Shown one piece after another: positions 35,904 to 45,153 of a stretch of DNA of 47,961 bases. Where the stretch lies: the NCBI GenBank assembly GCA_013289175.1, contig JABDAN010000016.1:1-47961 (forward strand). The letters are read 5' to 3'. Position numbers and translations under genes: made by a program. The number at the start of each line of letters is the position of its first letter. Position 1 is the first letter of the stretch. This stretch comes from Bacteroidota bacterium. Lineage in GTDB: Bacteria; Bacteroidota; Bacteroidia; Chitinophagales; Chitinophagaceae. The notes below the pieces were generated by a model that did not search any database, was not told the origin of the DNA, and saw only the letters and a program-made list of their open reading frames with translations.

Positions 35904-37862
35904 TTATTTCGGAAGAGATTGAAAAACCGGTTCATAGATCACGACCGGGTATTTCTTTTTTAAAACCTCCAACCACTTTTCTTCCAGCTCATTCTGATAA
36001 TCGCTGATAACCAGCCCGCGGGCCTCTTCAAAATTTCTGGGTTGGGCGCTGGGGTATTTGCGGACGATATAAGCAAATTGCACGGCGTTCGCTGCGTTTT
36101 TAGCGGGTTCCGTGGATACATACTCCGTAAACCGGCTTGCTGGTTCTGTATTTCCGTGGCCTGGAATCTGTTTCCATTCAAATCGACCGGAATCGGCCTG
36201 GATCTGTCCGCCAAAACTGTCCACCTGTTTTCTCCAGTCACCCAGGTTGCTGGCCAGGCGGCTGGTTAATTTTTGGGCAGCCGGCAGGTTGGGGCTGTTA
36301 AAAATGATCGCGTCCGCTCCCGGTTTCCACCAGTATTTTTCAACATGGGCATCGAAATATTTTTTTAAACCGATGGAATCGGCCGATGCCTGATTCCAAA
36401 TCTGGCGTTGCATGATTTCAAACAACAAGTTTCCATCCCGGAAATCCGTTAGCTGCCTTGCATAATCCGGGTTGTACAGTTCCAGGTGGTCCTTATAGTA
36501 TTGAAAAGCGATTGTCTGACGATACATATCCAGCAGGTCTTCATTTTTCTTTCCGTTGGTCAGATTGGGCGCGGCTTTCAGGCTTTTGCGGTATGCAATC
36601 CAGTCCTCCACCCTATACTTCTTACCGGGAACTTCAAAAAGCACGGTTTGTCCATTGATCGATGGATCTGCGGAGGGTTTTTTATTTTGTAGTGCGCTGT
36701 CGGTATAATCCCATAAAATTTTTCCGGCCGGCAGATATTCCTTGAAATGGGTCTGTCGGATGATGGTTTGCAGCATTTCTTTTTTTGAAACGGCAACACG
36801 CGGGTCAGCTTTTATTTTTTCCTTCCATTCATTGAGGACTTTTTGATCTGCCTGGGATGAGACGGGTTTTCTTGCAATTCTTTTGATGATGTGGTACCCA
36901 AAGGAAGAAGCATAGGGCTGGCTTACTTCTCCGTCTTTTTTCAAGCCAAAGGCCGTTTGTTCAAATCCGGATTCATATTTTCCAATGCCAAATTCCGGAA
37001 GGATCCCGCCCAGCTGAAAGCTTAAATTGTCTCCGCTGAATTTTTTAGCCAGGCTTCCAAAATCGGAACCTGCCTGGATGGCCTGATAGATGGAGTCAGC
37101 CCGGCGACGGGTTTCTTCTTTGGCCTGGTCATTGGCCTGATAGGGGAAAGCAACCAGGATCTGTGCAGCACGGATTCGTCCCCAGCCGGGGCGCTCGGCC
37201 GTTTTTTTCACAATGACATAACCGCCCTCTATGCGGCTTACGGAGGAGACGGGTTGGCCCTGGTTGTTGATCCGGCCCAAACCATAGGCAATGTTTTCCA
37301 TGGCATAGGGTAAATCAAATACCGTGATGTAGCCGATATCGCCCCGGTTAGTTTTGGCAAAGGGATCCTCCGAAAACTCCACAGCGGTTTCGCCAAAATC
37401 TTTATGGTTCCCTAAAGCCCGGTAAGCGTCCTGGATTTTTTTCCATGCTCGGGCGGTGTCGGCGGGGGAAGCATTTTTTGCAGCCGCTACAAAAATATAA
37501 GAGATCCGCAAATCTTGCTGACTTCTGAGGAAGGCTTCTTTGGCCATCCGGTTCAGACTGCTTTCATCATTGATATACTGATCAGCGATCTGGCTTTTGA
37601 AATTCTGCAGATCGGTTTTTTGGCCGGCCAGGGTGTCCAGTTTCTCATCCAAGGCCGCCTGTACCTTTAGCCGGTAACGGATATAAAGTTTCAAGTAGTC
37701 CCGGTACGCTTTTTCGGAAGGCTTGACATTCATATTGTTTTTGCGGAAGGCGCGTATAAATTCCTCCCGGGAAATGGTTTGGTTACCATAGCGAACGAGG
37801 GTCTGACCAAAAAAACGAACAAAAGAAAGGAGCAGGGCGATGGTCAATACAACTTTCTTCAT
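35904..37862 (-). CDS. Periplasmic peptidyl-prolyl isomerase with two parvulin domains
   Basis: 652 residues. The signal peptide ends near FFGQ. After an N-terminal helical SurA-like region, two parvulin domains follow at about 118-222 (YIFVAAAKN..FGETAVEFSEDP..GDIGYIT) and 229-333 (AAQILVAFPY..FGSLAKKFSGDN..FGYHIIKRI). The C-terminal 300 residues have no assigned domain. Expected to fold outer-membrane proteins in the periplasm. The ATG lies 1 nt from the stop of the upstream thioredoxin-fold gene, so the pair forms an operon for folding and disulfide chemistry. Confidence 0.9.
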   Translation of the reverse strand: MKKVVLTIALLLSFVRFFGQTLVRYGNQTISREEFIRAFRKNNMNVKPSEKAYRDYLKLYIRYRLKVQAALDEKLDTLAGQKTDLQNFKSQIADQYINDESSLNRMAKEAFLRSQQDLRISYIFVAAAKNASPADTARAWKKIQDAYRALGNHKDFGETAVEFSEDPFAKTNRGDIGYITVFDLPYAMENIAYGLGRINNQGQPVSSVSRIEGGYVIVKKTAERPGWGRIRAAQILVAFPYQANDQAKEETRRRADSIYQAIQAGSDFGSLAKKFSGDNLSFQLGGILPEFGIGKYESGFEQTAFGLKKDGEVSQPYASSFGYHIIKRIARKPVSSQADQKVLNEWKEKIKADPRVAVSKKEMLQTIIRQTHFKEYLPAGKILWDYTDSALQNKKPSADPSINGQTVLFEVPGKKYRVEDWIAYRKSLKAAPNLTNGKKNEDLLDMYRQTIAFQYYKDHLELYNPDYARQLTDFRDGNLLFEIMQRQIWNQASADSIGLKKYFDAHVEKYWWKPGADAIIFNSPNLPAAQKLTSRLASNLGDWRKQVDSFGGQIQADSGRFEWKQIPGHGNTEPASRFTEYVSTEPAKNAANAVQFAYIVRKYPSAQPRNFEEARGLVISDYQNELEEKWLEVLKKKYPVVIYEPVFQSLPK

Positions 37863-37863
37863 A

Positions 37864-39315
37864 TCAGGGAGTATTGACCTTTTTCAATTTGAGGTTGATG
37901 ACTTCATCAACCTGCTGATAGGTGAGTTTCTTGGCCACGATTCTTTTTTCTTTATCCAATAGATAGAGCACGGGTGTCTGGTAAACATCATAGAGCTGGC
38001 GATAATCGGGCCGACCGGCAGCTACTTCCACATCGTGCTGTGCCTTGGTCTGGTAAACGTTAATCCAATCTCCCAAATTGTGATCCCGGATAAAATTCCG
38101 CCAGTTCTCCTGGCCCCCATCGACCATGACACTGTATACCTGCAAACCTTCATACTTCCATTTTGCCTGATAGATCGAATCCAGTTTGGGGAGGGTCTCT
38201 TTGCAATGGCTGCAGGTAGGATCCCAAAAACAGACCAGTACAAAATTGGTAGGGACTTCGTAAAGCGACCGGACGGCACCTGAACTATCGGTCATCTCCA
38301 GATTGGCTGCCGGTTGTCCGATCAGGTTGGCCATAATGCTGTAGGCCCGGTCATCTACAAATTTCCGGTACTTCTCGGTAAAGAAATCCGCTTGGCCGGC
38401 GTTGATGTATTTTTCGAAAAGATGAATGAATACAGCGTCCTGTCCCATGTATTCGGGATTGATATATTTCTGGGTAAAATAAACCATCAGAAATTTATAC
38501 ATATCCTTGTTGGCCCGCGAGAACAGGAGCATGTGATCCACGTCCTGGTTGATGGAGTCGGGTTGGGGTGAAACCAGGTCTTTATAGTAATGATCCAGTT
38601 TGGGCTCCAGGATCGGCGTTCGGATCAACCGATCGTCGGTCCAGGAAATATAATCCCAATAATGGGCTTTATAATATCGGTAGGCGAAAGTGCTGTCGGG
38701 TCTTCCATTGGCCAGTTTTGGAATGGGCGGGATGACGGGTTCTTTCAAGGCCAGAAGCAAAACGGCCAGCAAGGAATTGGGCGATGTTTTTTCGATGTTT
38801 TCCCTTTCTGCCTTCACCTGGTCATTGATGGCCACAATTTTCTCCCGGATAGCAGTCGAATCATTTTTGGTTTTTGCTTTCGCGTATTGCGACTGCAAAT
38901 CAGAAATGGCCTTTCCGTGGCTGCCCATGAAGGTCGTGTAGTTCTGAAAAGTGGTGTTTTCCGGTGAATTCGTAAAAGCAATACTGGCCGGCAGCCGCAG
39001 GGTATCGGCAGAAACGGAAAACTGTTGTTCCTGGTCGATGAGCAGTTCAAAAAGGATTTCTTTTCTTGGAGAAACGATAAAATAAATTCCTCCCGGCAGT
39101 TTGTCCTTGCCTTTGAAAACGCCTTCAGAATTGGCGTCGAGGATTACCGAATCGGCCACCGCCTTCATTTTCCCATAGTGATAGCCCAGGTAGACCTTGG
39201 CATCTTTAAATGGTTTGAGGGTGAGGTGAATGGCATAGCCTTGGGCATGGCTGAACTGGGCGAACAATAAGAAGAGAAAGGCCGAAAAAGTCTTTTTAGA
39301 TAAAGGGTTGATCAT
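37864..39315 (-). CDS. TlpA-like thiol-disulfide oxidoreductase with DUF4369/DUF5106-like N-terminus
   Basis: 483 residues. The signal peptide ends near FSHAQ. The N-terminal beta domain (about 27-115) is of DUF4369 type, the helical middle (120-330) resembles DUF5106, and the C-terminal thioredoxin-like domain has the redox motif C368-S-H-C371 in WDPTCSHCKE and the cis-Pro loop YQTPVLYLLD. Probably a periplasmic reductase/oxidase of exported proteins. The ATG lies 7 nt after a minus-strand -7-like box (TAATTTAG, 39330-39323), so the mRNA may be leaderless. Confidence 0.9.
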   Translation of the reverse strand: MINPLSKKTFSAFLFLLFAQFSHAQGYAIHLTLKPFKDAKVYLGYHYGKMKAVADSVILDANSEGVFKGKDKLPGGIYFIVSPRKEILFELLIDQEQQFSVSADTLRLPASIAFTNSPENTTFQNYTTFMGSHGKAISDLQSQYAKAKTKNDSTAIREKIVAINDQVKAERENIEKTSPNSLLAVLLLALKEPVIPPIPKLANGRPDSTFAYRYYKAHYWDYISWTDDRLIRTPILEPKLDHYYKDLVSPQPDSINQDVDHMLLFSRANKDMYKFLMVYFTQKYINPEYMGQDAVFIHLFEKYINAGQADFFTEKYRKFVDDRAYSIMANLIGQPAANLEMTDSSGAVRSLYEVPTNFVLVCFWDPTCSHCKETLPKLDSIYQAKWKYEGLQVYSVMVDGGQENWRNFIRDHNLGDWINVYQTKAQHDVEVAAGRPDYRQLYDVYQTPVLYLLDKEKRIVAKKLTYQQVDEVINLKLKKVNTP

Positions 39316-39322
39316 AGGAATG

Positions 39323-39347
39323 CTAAATTAGGATAATCCTACATTTG
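39323..39347. promoter_or_regulatory. Back-to-back -7 boxes of divergent genes
   Basis: Plus strand: TACATTTG (39340-39347), exact match, 5 nt before GTG 39353. Minus strand: TAATTTAG (39330-39323), 7 of 8, 7 nt before ATG 39315. Between and overlapping them is the palindrome TAGGAT-A-ATCCTA (39329-39341). Neither has a convincing -33 element. Confidence 0.5.
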
Positions 39348-39352
39348 CCGCC

Positions 39353-40759
39353 GTGGGAAAAAAGAAAAATATCATCTTGGAGAACCTGCTGGTGACCGGA
39401 TACGCGGCCGAAGGCAAATCCCTGGCAAAACACGAGGGCAAAGTCATTTTTATGGAGAACGCCGTTCCGGGTGATATTGTTACGGTCCGGCTGGTAAAAA
39501 ATAAAAAAGACTGGGCAGAAGGCCAGGTAATCGCGATTACCGGCTATTCCGAAGAAAGGATTCTACCATTTTGCAGCCATTTCGGGATCTGCGGGGGCTG
39601 CCAGTGGCAGATGCTTCCTTATGAAAAACAGCTGGAATACAAGCAGGATCAGGTCCTTCAAAGCCTTAAACGGATCGGCAAACTGGAACTGCCCGATATC
39701 AAACCGATCCTGGGTTCTGAAAAAACCATCCGTTACCGCAATAAACTGGAATACACGTTCTCGAACCGCCGTTATCTTCTGAAAGAAGAATTGGGAAATT
39801 CAGAGATTTCCGTCCTGCAGAATGCTGCCGGTTTTCATGCAAGGGGGATCTTCGACAAGATCGTTGATGTGGACACCTGCTGGCTGCAGGAGGAGCCCAC
39901 CAATGAAATCCGCAAAGAAATCAAGCGCTGGGCTTTGGAAAAGGAGGCAAGTTTTTATGATATCCAGCGCCATACAGGATGGCTGAGAAATGTCCAGGTC
40001 AGAATTTGCAGAACCGGCGAGATCATGGTCAATATTGTCTTTGGGGAGTTGGATGAATCCCTGCAGACCGCGCTGCTGGACCATATCAAAAACCGATTCC
40101 CGCAAATCACCACCTTGCTCCATACGCTCAACCGCAAGTGGAACGACAGTTTGAACGACCTGCATCCCGTCGTTTTTCATGGGAATGGATATGTCATTGA
40201 AAAATTGGAAGATTTTTCATTTAAGATCGGACCTAAATCTTTTTTTCAAACCAATACGGCGCAGGCTGAACGCCTGTATCAAACCATTCGTGGATTGGCA
40301 GCGCTCCAGGGTAGCGAAACGATTTATGACCTGTATTGCGGAACAGGCAGCATTGGTATTTTTTTAAGTCCATTGGTAAAAAAAATTGTTGGCATTGAAC
40401 TGATTGCCGAAGCCATTGCCGATGCAAAAGAGAATGCTTTGTTAAATCAAATCCACCATGCAGCGTTTTTTACCGGCGATGTAACGGCCGTTTGCGACGA
40501 CGCTTTTTTTGCGGAAAACGGGCGTCCAGACCTCATTGTTTCGGATCCGCCGCGGGCGGGTATGACGGAAAAACTGATTGCCAAACTCCTGGAAATTGCA
40601 GCTGAAAAAATTATTTATGTCAGCTGCAATCCGGCTACCCAGGCCCGTGACCTGCATTTGCTTTCTGAGAAATATCAAATTTCTGCCGTTCAGCCCGTGG
40701 ATATGTTCCCTCATACTCTTCATATTGAAAATGTTACAGCGCTTTTCCTAAAACATTAA
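39353..40759 (+). CDS. rlmD: RlmD/RumA-type 23S rRNA (uracil-C5)-methyltransferase
   Basis: 468 residues. SAM-dependent methyltransferase for m5U in 23S rRNA (U1939 or U747 class). N-terminal TRAM domain (about 5-65, NLLVTGYAAEGKSL..VPGDIV), iron-sulfur cysteines in CSHFGICGGCQW, SAM-binding DLYCGTGSIGIFL, DPPRAGM, and the catalytic Cys in SCNPATQARDL. Start is GTG, 5 nt after a -7 box. RlmD versus RlmCD specificity cannot be told from sequence alone. Confidence 0.9.
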   Translation: MGKKKNIILENLLVTGYAAEGKSLAKHEGKVIFMENAVPGDIVTVRLVKNKKDWAEGQVIAITGYSEERILPFCSHFGICGGCQWQMLPYEKQLEYKQDQVLQSLKRIGKLELPDIKPILGSEKTIRYRNKLEYTFSNRRYLLKEELGNSEISVLQNAAGFHARGIFDKIVDVDTCWLQEEPTNEIRKEIKRWALEKEASFYDIQRHTGWLRNVQVRICRTGEIMVNIVFGELDESLQTALLDHIKNRFPQITTLLHTLNRKWNDSLNDLHPVVFHGNGYVIEKLEDFSFKIGPKSFFQTNTAQAERLYQTIRGLAALQGSETIYDLYCGTGSIGIFLSPLVKKIVGIELIAEAIADAKENALLNQIHHAAFFTGDVTAVCDDAFFAENGRPDLIVSDPPRAGMTEKLIAKLLEIAAEKIIYVSCNPATQARDLHLLSEKYQISAVQPVDMFPHTLHIENVTALFLKH

Positions 40760-40786
40760 CTTGCAGCCAGTAATTTCTGTTGCAAT

Positions 40787-41491
40787 ATGACCGACTTCCG
40801 TTTGGGGCGTTCCCAGGTTATTCCGCCCGTAATCAAGAACCTGATTATCATCAATGTGATCGTTTTTCTCATTCAATGGACCTTTCAACGCGCGGGATCT
40901 CCTAACATGGAAAACTTTTTTGCGTTGCACGATATCCGGTCTGTTTTTTTCAGACCTCACCAGTTGGTTACCTATATGTTTCTTCACGGGAATTTCATGC
41001 ATATATTCTGGAATATGCTTATCCTATGGATGTTTGGATCCATCCTGGAGAACTACTGGGGACCAAAACGTTTCCTCACCTTTTACATCGTCTGCGGTAT
41101 CGGCGCGGCTTTATTGCATTTGATTGTCGTTTATTATGAGCTGACCCCCTATTGGGAAGAACTAAAAAGTGCGCCCCTGGCCGAACAGCTGCCTTATTTG
41201 AGTGATCCGCATTTTCCTTTAAATACAGCGACCCTGGGCGCTTCCGGCGCCATCTTTGGCTGTATGGTTGCTTTTGGCCTTCTTTTCCCCAATAGCCTGG
41301 TGTATATTTATTTCCTGATTCCCATAAAAGCCAAATGGGTTGTATTGGCTTATGTACTGTATGAATTATTTTTGGGTGTACAGAACAACGCCGGTGACAA
41401 TGTCGCACACTGGGCCCATTTAGGAGGCGGGTTGTTCGGTCTGCTGCTCGTATTTTACTGGAGGAAAACGGATCGCAAGAATTTTTATTGA
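40787..41491 (+). CDS. Rhomboid-family intramembrane serine protease (active)
   Basis: 234 residues with six transmembrane segments. The Ser-His dyad is intact: S153 in GASGAIFG and H211 in AHWAHLGGG. H72 and N76 in HIFWNM form the oxyanion-side motif. Cleaves single-pass membrane proteins within the bilayer. First of a tandem pair with the following rhomboid-fold gene, 54 nt apart. Confidence 0.95.
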   Translation: MTDFRLGRSQVIPPVIKNLIIINVIVFLIQWTFQRAGSPNMENFFALHDIRSVFFRPHQLVTYMFLHGNFMHIFWNMLILWMFGSILENYWGPKRFLTFYIVCGIGAALLHLIVVYYELTPYWEELKSAPLAEQLPYLSDPHFPLNTATLGASGAIFGCMVAFGLLFPNSLVYIYFLIPIKAKWVVLAYVLYELFLGVQNNAGDNVAHWAHLGGGLFGLLLVFYWRKTDRKNFY

Positions 41492-41545
41492 ACAAGGGAT
41501 CATTCCGGATGTTAATGAATTCAGCCCGGTCAATTTTTTGAAAGA

Positions 41546-42481
41546 ATGAGTGCCATGAATGTAAAAGAAGACAGTTACCGCAAGAGAATGTACCTGGGGC
41601 AGGATGGAAATGCCCTGGTTCAGCTGCTGGTGCTGAATGCGGTAATTTTTGTAGTGCTCAAATTTGTATTCGTCTGTTTTACCATGACGGGCAGTCCCGG
41701 CCCTTCCTTCGTCAAACATGTGTTTGATTGGTTCGTCTTATCGGCCAATCCGGAAAAAATAGCCTGGAGACCCTGGACCCTGATCAGCTTCATGTTTACC
41801 GACCAGCAGCTTTTCCGTTTTATTTCCAATATGTTCTGGTTATGGAGTTTTGGCTATATCCTGCAGGACCTGACGGGAAACCGGAAATTGATTCCCATTT
41901 ACCTCTATGGCGGTATTGCCGGTGCGGTCGTATATGTGATGGCCCATGTCCTGGTTCCCAGTATCAGGGCCTCCATCCAGACAGACAGCCTCTACGCCGC
42001 CAATTGTTCGATCGCAGCCGTTGCCGTGTCAACCACGATCATTTCACCTGACTACCGGATTTTTCCGATGATCAGCGGAGGCATACCCATCTGGATTCTG
42101 ACCCTGGTTTTTCTTTTACTGAATTTTTCCGGCGTCCCCAATGGAGAAATGGCCACCTATTGCGCCTATGGAGCCGGGGCGCTTATGGGATTTTTGTTCA
42201 TCGATCAGTTGCGTAGGGGGCGCGACGGAAGTTTGTGGATCAACCAGTTCTTTGATTGGTTTGGGAATCTTTTTAATCCCGATAAAAAAGTCCTTTCAAA
42301 AAATAAAAAGGATGAATTCCACTATCATGTTGGCGGTACCCAGCCTTTTAGAAAAATACCGAATATCACCCAGAAAAGAATTGATGAAATTTTAGACAAG
42401 ATCAATCAACAGGGCTACCGCTTTTTGACAACTGAAGAAAAAGATATTCTGAAGAGGGCCGCTGAAGAAGAGGATTTGTAA
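41546..42481 (+). CDS. Rhomboid-fold pseudoprotease with C-terminal DUF6576-like domain
   Basis: 311 residues. Six hydrophobic segments in rhomboid order, aligning with the neighbouring gene. The serine motif is changed to N153-C-S155, the catalytic His position is A207 in ATYCAYGAG, and the oxyanion His is Arg (FRFISNM). Without the His it should not be a protease and may instead bind or hold substrates, as iRhoms and Derlins do. The C-terminal soluble part (about 235-311) includes ITQKRIDEILDKINQQGYRF and TTEEKDILKRA, as in DUF6576. An alternative start is ATG 41555. Confidence 0.88.
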   Translation: MSAMNVKEDSYRKRMYLGQDGNALVQLLVLNAVIFVVLKFVFVCFTMTGSPGPSFVKHVFDWFVLSANPEKIAWRPWTLISFMFTDQQLFRFISNMFWLWSFGYILQDLTGNRKLIPIYLYGGIAGAVVYVMAHVLVPSIRASIQTDSLYAANCSIAAVAVSTTIISPDYRIFPMISGGIPIWILTLVFLLLNFSGVPNGEMATYCAYGAGALMGFLFIDQLRRGRDGSLWINQFFDWFGNLFNPDKKVLSKNKKDEFHYHVGGTQPFRKIPNITQKRIDEILDKINQQGYRFLTTEEKDILKRAAEEEDL

Positions 42482-42499
42482 CTTCAACAATTCCTCCCC

Positions 42500-43630
42500 A
42501 TGGCTTCACTGCGGAAATTTACCAAACGCCTTTCCCTGCTGCTCAATATTGCGGTCGGTTTCTTATTCCTTCTTTCCTGTTGCAATGCCTTTCTCCATCC
42601 CGATAGGTGGTGGTTTGTTTCTTTGCTGGCATTTTTTTTCCCGCTGCTGCTGATTTTATTGATCGGATTTCTGATTTTTTGGATATTTGTCTGCGCCCGC
42701 TACGCCCTGATATCGGGTATTTGCCTGCTCATTGGATGGCAGAATATTCATGCTTTCTTTGGATTTAATCCAGCCGGACACGATTTTTCCCATAAGGATT
42801 CCACTGCCATCCGCATCATGACCTGGAACGTCCGCAGCTGGGACGAATTCACCACCCGAAAAACGGGCGCCTCCGATCACCGGCAGCTCATGATGAATCT
42901 TATTGCCAGCCAGAATGCAGACATCCTATGTTTCCAGGAGTTTTATGAGCCTGCCGATTCCACGAAATCCAATATCCGCTACATCAGTAAGGAATTGAAA
43001 TTCCCCTATCTGTTCTTTTCCAGGGACTATTACAATCACAGCAATAAATCGCAAAACGGCGTCATCATTTTTTCAAAATATCCCATCAAAGCCACTTCCC
43101 AAAAGCATTTTACCCGAGAAAATGGCACCAGTGCTGAATCGATTATTTCTGCCGACATAAATATCCGGGGCAAAATGATCCGGGTTTTTACCACCCACCT
43201 GCAATCGGTTTTATTCAAAAGAAAAGATTTCAGAAACGTGGAAATTATCCGGAATGCTGAAGACAGCATGCTGGAAGCATCCCGCTCGATTGTAAAAAAA
43301 CTGAAAAGCGCCTTGAGTCTGCGGGGTTACCAGGCCGATACGGTCAGGAACCTGCTTGACCGGAGTCCCTACCCCCAGTTTATTTGCGGAGACTTCAACG
43401 ATGTTCCCAATTCCTACACTTATTTCCACATCCGAGGTGACCGTCAGGATGCATTCATCGCCAAATGTTTCGGTATCGGCCGAAGTTATGTGAACATTTC
43501 TCCCACGCTGCGCATAGACTATATCCTTCCTTCGATGGAATTTAAAATACTTCAGACGATGAAACTCACGGCGCCCTATTCGGATCACCATGCCTTACTT
43601 ACGGACCTTCAGCTATCCGACAACCAGTGA
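42500..43630 (+). CDS. Endonuclease/exonuclease/phosphatase-family membrane protein
   Basis: 376 residues. Two or three N-terminal hydrophobic helices (about 12-80) anchor an EEP domain: N110 in TWNVRSW, E147 in CFQEF, GDFND with D298/N300/D301, D340 in RIDYIL, and D362-H363-H364 in SDHHAL. All metal and catalytic residues are present, so an active phosphodiesterase is expected, acting on a phospholipid, sugar phosphate or nucleic acid outside the cytoplasm. 18 nt after the pseudo-rhomboid gene; from memory this gene order recurs in Bacteroidota. Confidence 0.9.
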   Translation: MASLRKFTKRLSLLLNIAVGFLFLLSCCNAFLHPDRWWFVSLLAFFFPLLLILLIGFLIFWIFVCARYALISGICLLIGWQNIHAFFGFNPAGHDFSHKDSTAIRIMTWNVRSWDEFTTRKTGASDHRQLMMNLIASQNADILCFQEFYEPADSTKSNIRYISKELKFPYLFFSRDYYNHSNKSQNGVIIFSKYPIKATSQKHFTRENGTSAESIISADINIRGKMIRVFTTHLQSVLFKRKDFRNVEIIRNAEDSMLEASRSIVKKLKSALSLRGYQADTVRNLLDRSPYPQFICGDFNDVPNSYTYFHIRGDRQDAFIAKCFGIGRSYVNISPTLRIDYILPSMEFKILQTMKLTAPYSDHHALLTDLQLSDNQ

Positions 43631-43638
43631 TAAATGTT

Positions 43639-43646
43639 TATATTTG
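43639..43646 (+). promoter_or_regulatory. -7 promoter box of cysS
   Basis: TATATTTG, an exact match, 8 nt before ATG 43655. An in-frame ATG at 43634 lies upstream of the box and is therefore rejected as the start. Confidence 0.55.
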
Positions 43647-43654
43647 AGCAGGCC

Positions 43655-45145
43655 ATGACCAACTTAAAAGTTTATAATTCATATACCAGACAGAAGGAAA
43701 CATTTATCCCCATTACACCCAATCATGTAGGGATGTATGTGTGTGGACCAACCGTGAGTGGCGAAAGCCACTTGGGTCACGCCCGGGGTTTTATCACTTT
43801 TGATATTTTGTACCGATACCTGCTGCACCTGGGTTACAAAGTGCGGTATGTCCGCAATATTACGGATGCCGGTCATTTTGAGGAAGAAGGAAGAGAAGCG
43901 GAAGACAAAATATCCAAGAAGGCTGTCGTGGAAAAACTCGAGCCCATGGAACTTGTTCAAAAATATACGAATCTGTTTCATTGGGCCATGCGTCAGTTCA
44001 ACAACCTCGATCCCAGTATCGAGCCGACGGCTACGGGACATATTGTTGAACAGATCAATATGATCAACAAAATTATTGCAGACGGTTATGCCTATGCCGT
44101 AAACGGTTCGGTGTATTTCGATGTAAAAAAATACGCGGAAAAATACCCTTACGGAAAACTCAGCGGACGCAAGCTGGATGAATTGATGGAAACCACACGG
44201 GATCTGGATAATCAGGAAGAAAAACGCAACCGCCAGGATTTCGCCCTTTGGAAGTCCGCTCCACCGGAACACATCATGCGCTGGACGAGCCCCTGGGGAG
44301 AAGGATTTCCCGGATGGCATATCGAATGTTCTGCCATGAGTACAAAATACCTCGGCAGCGAGTTTGATATCCACGGCGGCGGGATGGACCTGATGTTTCC
44401 TCATCACGAAAGTGAAATTGCCCAGAGTATGATCTGCAATCATCACTTGGCTGCTCGTTATTGGATCCACAACAACATGATTACCATCAATGGTAAAAAA
44501 ATGGGCAAGAGCTATAACAATGTAATCCGGCTCACGGAAATGTTTTCAGGGGAAAATCCCCTGCTCGTCCAGGCTTATCATCCGATGACCATCCGGTTTT
44601 TTATTTTACAAACCCATTACCGCAGCACCTTGGATTTTGGCAATGAGGCCCTGCAGGCAGCAGAAAAGGGGTTGAAGCGTCTTTGGGATGCTTATCAAGC
44701 CCTGCTGAAAATGAAAACCGATCCCAGTAAAAAAGTCAATGAACAGATCGAATCCCAATTCAATACCCTGTGCAGGGAGATGGATGATTTTATGAACGAT
44801 GATTTAAATACGGCAAAAGTGCTGGCCAATATGTTTCAACTCGTCAATCACATCAATTCTTTCCGGAGTGGGGATCTGGAGAAGACAACCCTTTCGGCCG
44901 AAACCCTGTCTTATACCCAGACTCAGTTCAAAACCTATATGGAAGCGGTGCTGGGTCTGAAAGATGAAGCCCCTGGGGGATCCGATAAACTGGAAGGGAT
45001 CATGAAACTGCTCATCGATATTCGCCGGGATGCCAAGGCAAAAAAGGACTATCAGACTTCGGACCGAATCCGAAATCAATTGACCGAAATTGGCATCTCG
45101 CTCAAAGATGAAAAAGATGGCCGGGTAAGTTTCAGTATGGATTAA
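43655..45145 (+). CDS. cysS: Cysteinyl-tRNA synthetase
   Basis: 496 residues; charges tRNA-Cys. Class I synthetase with the zinc ligand C30 in VCGPTVS, the HIGH-equivalent HLGHARG (39-45), WHIECSAM and HHESEIAQ (remaining zinc site), and KMGKS near 281 in place of KMSKS. The DALR-type anticodon-binding region follows. Start ATG 43655 is fixed by the -7 box 8 nt upstream; the mRNA is probably nearly leaderless. Normal length. Confidence 0.97.
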   Translation: MTNLKVYNSYTRQKETFIPITPNHVGMYVCGPTVSGESHLGHARGFITFDILYRYLLHLGYKVRYVRNITDAGHFEEEGREAEDKISKKAVVEKLEPMELVQKYTNLFHWAMRQFNNLDPSIEPTATGHIVEQINMINKIIADGYAYAVNGSVYFDVKKYAEKYPYGKLSGRKLDELMETTRDLDNQEEKRNRQDFALWKSAPPEHIMRWTSPWGEGFPGWHIECSAMSTKYLGSEFDIHGGGMDLMFPHHESEIAQSMICNHHLAARYWIHNNMITINGKKMGKSYNNVIRLTEMFSGENPLLVQAYHPMTIRFFILQTHYRSTLDFGNEALQAAEKGLKRLWDAYQALLKMKTDPSKKVNEQIESQFNTLCREMDDFMNDDLNTAKVLANMFQLVNHINSFRSGDLEKTTLSAETLSYTQTQFKTYMEAVLGLKDEAPGGSDKLEGIMKLLIDIRRDAKAKKDYQTSDRIRNQLTEIGISLKDEKDGRVSFSMD

Positions 45146-45153
45146 AAGAGACT

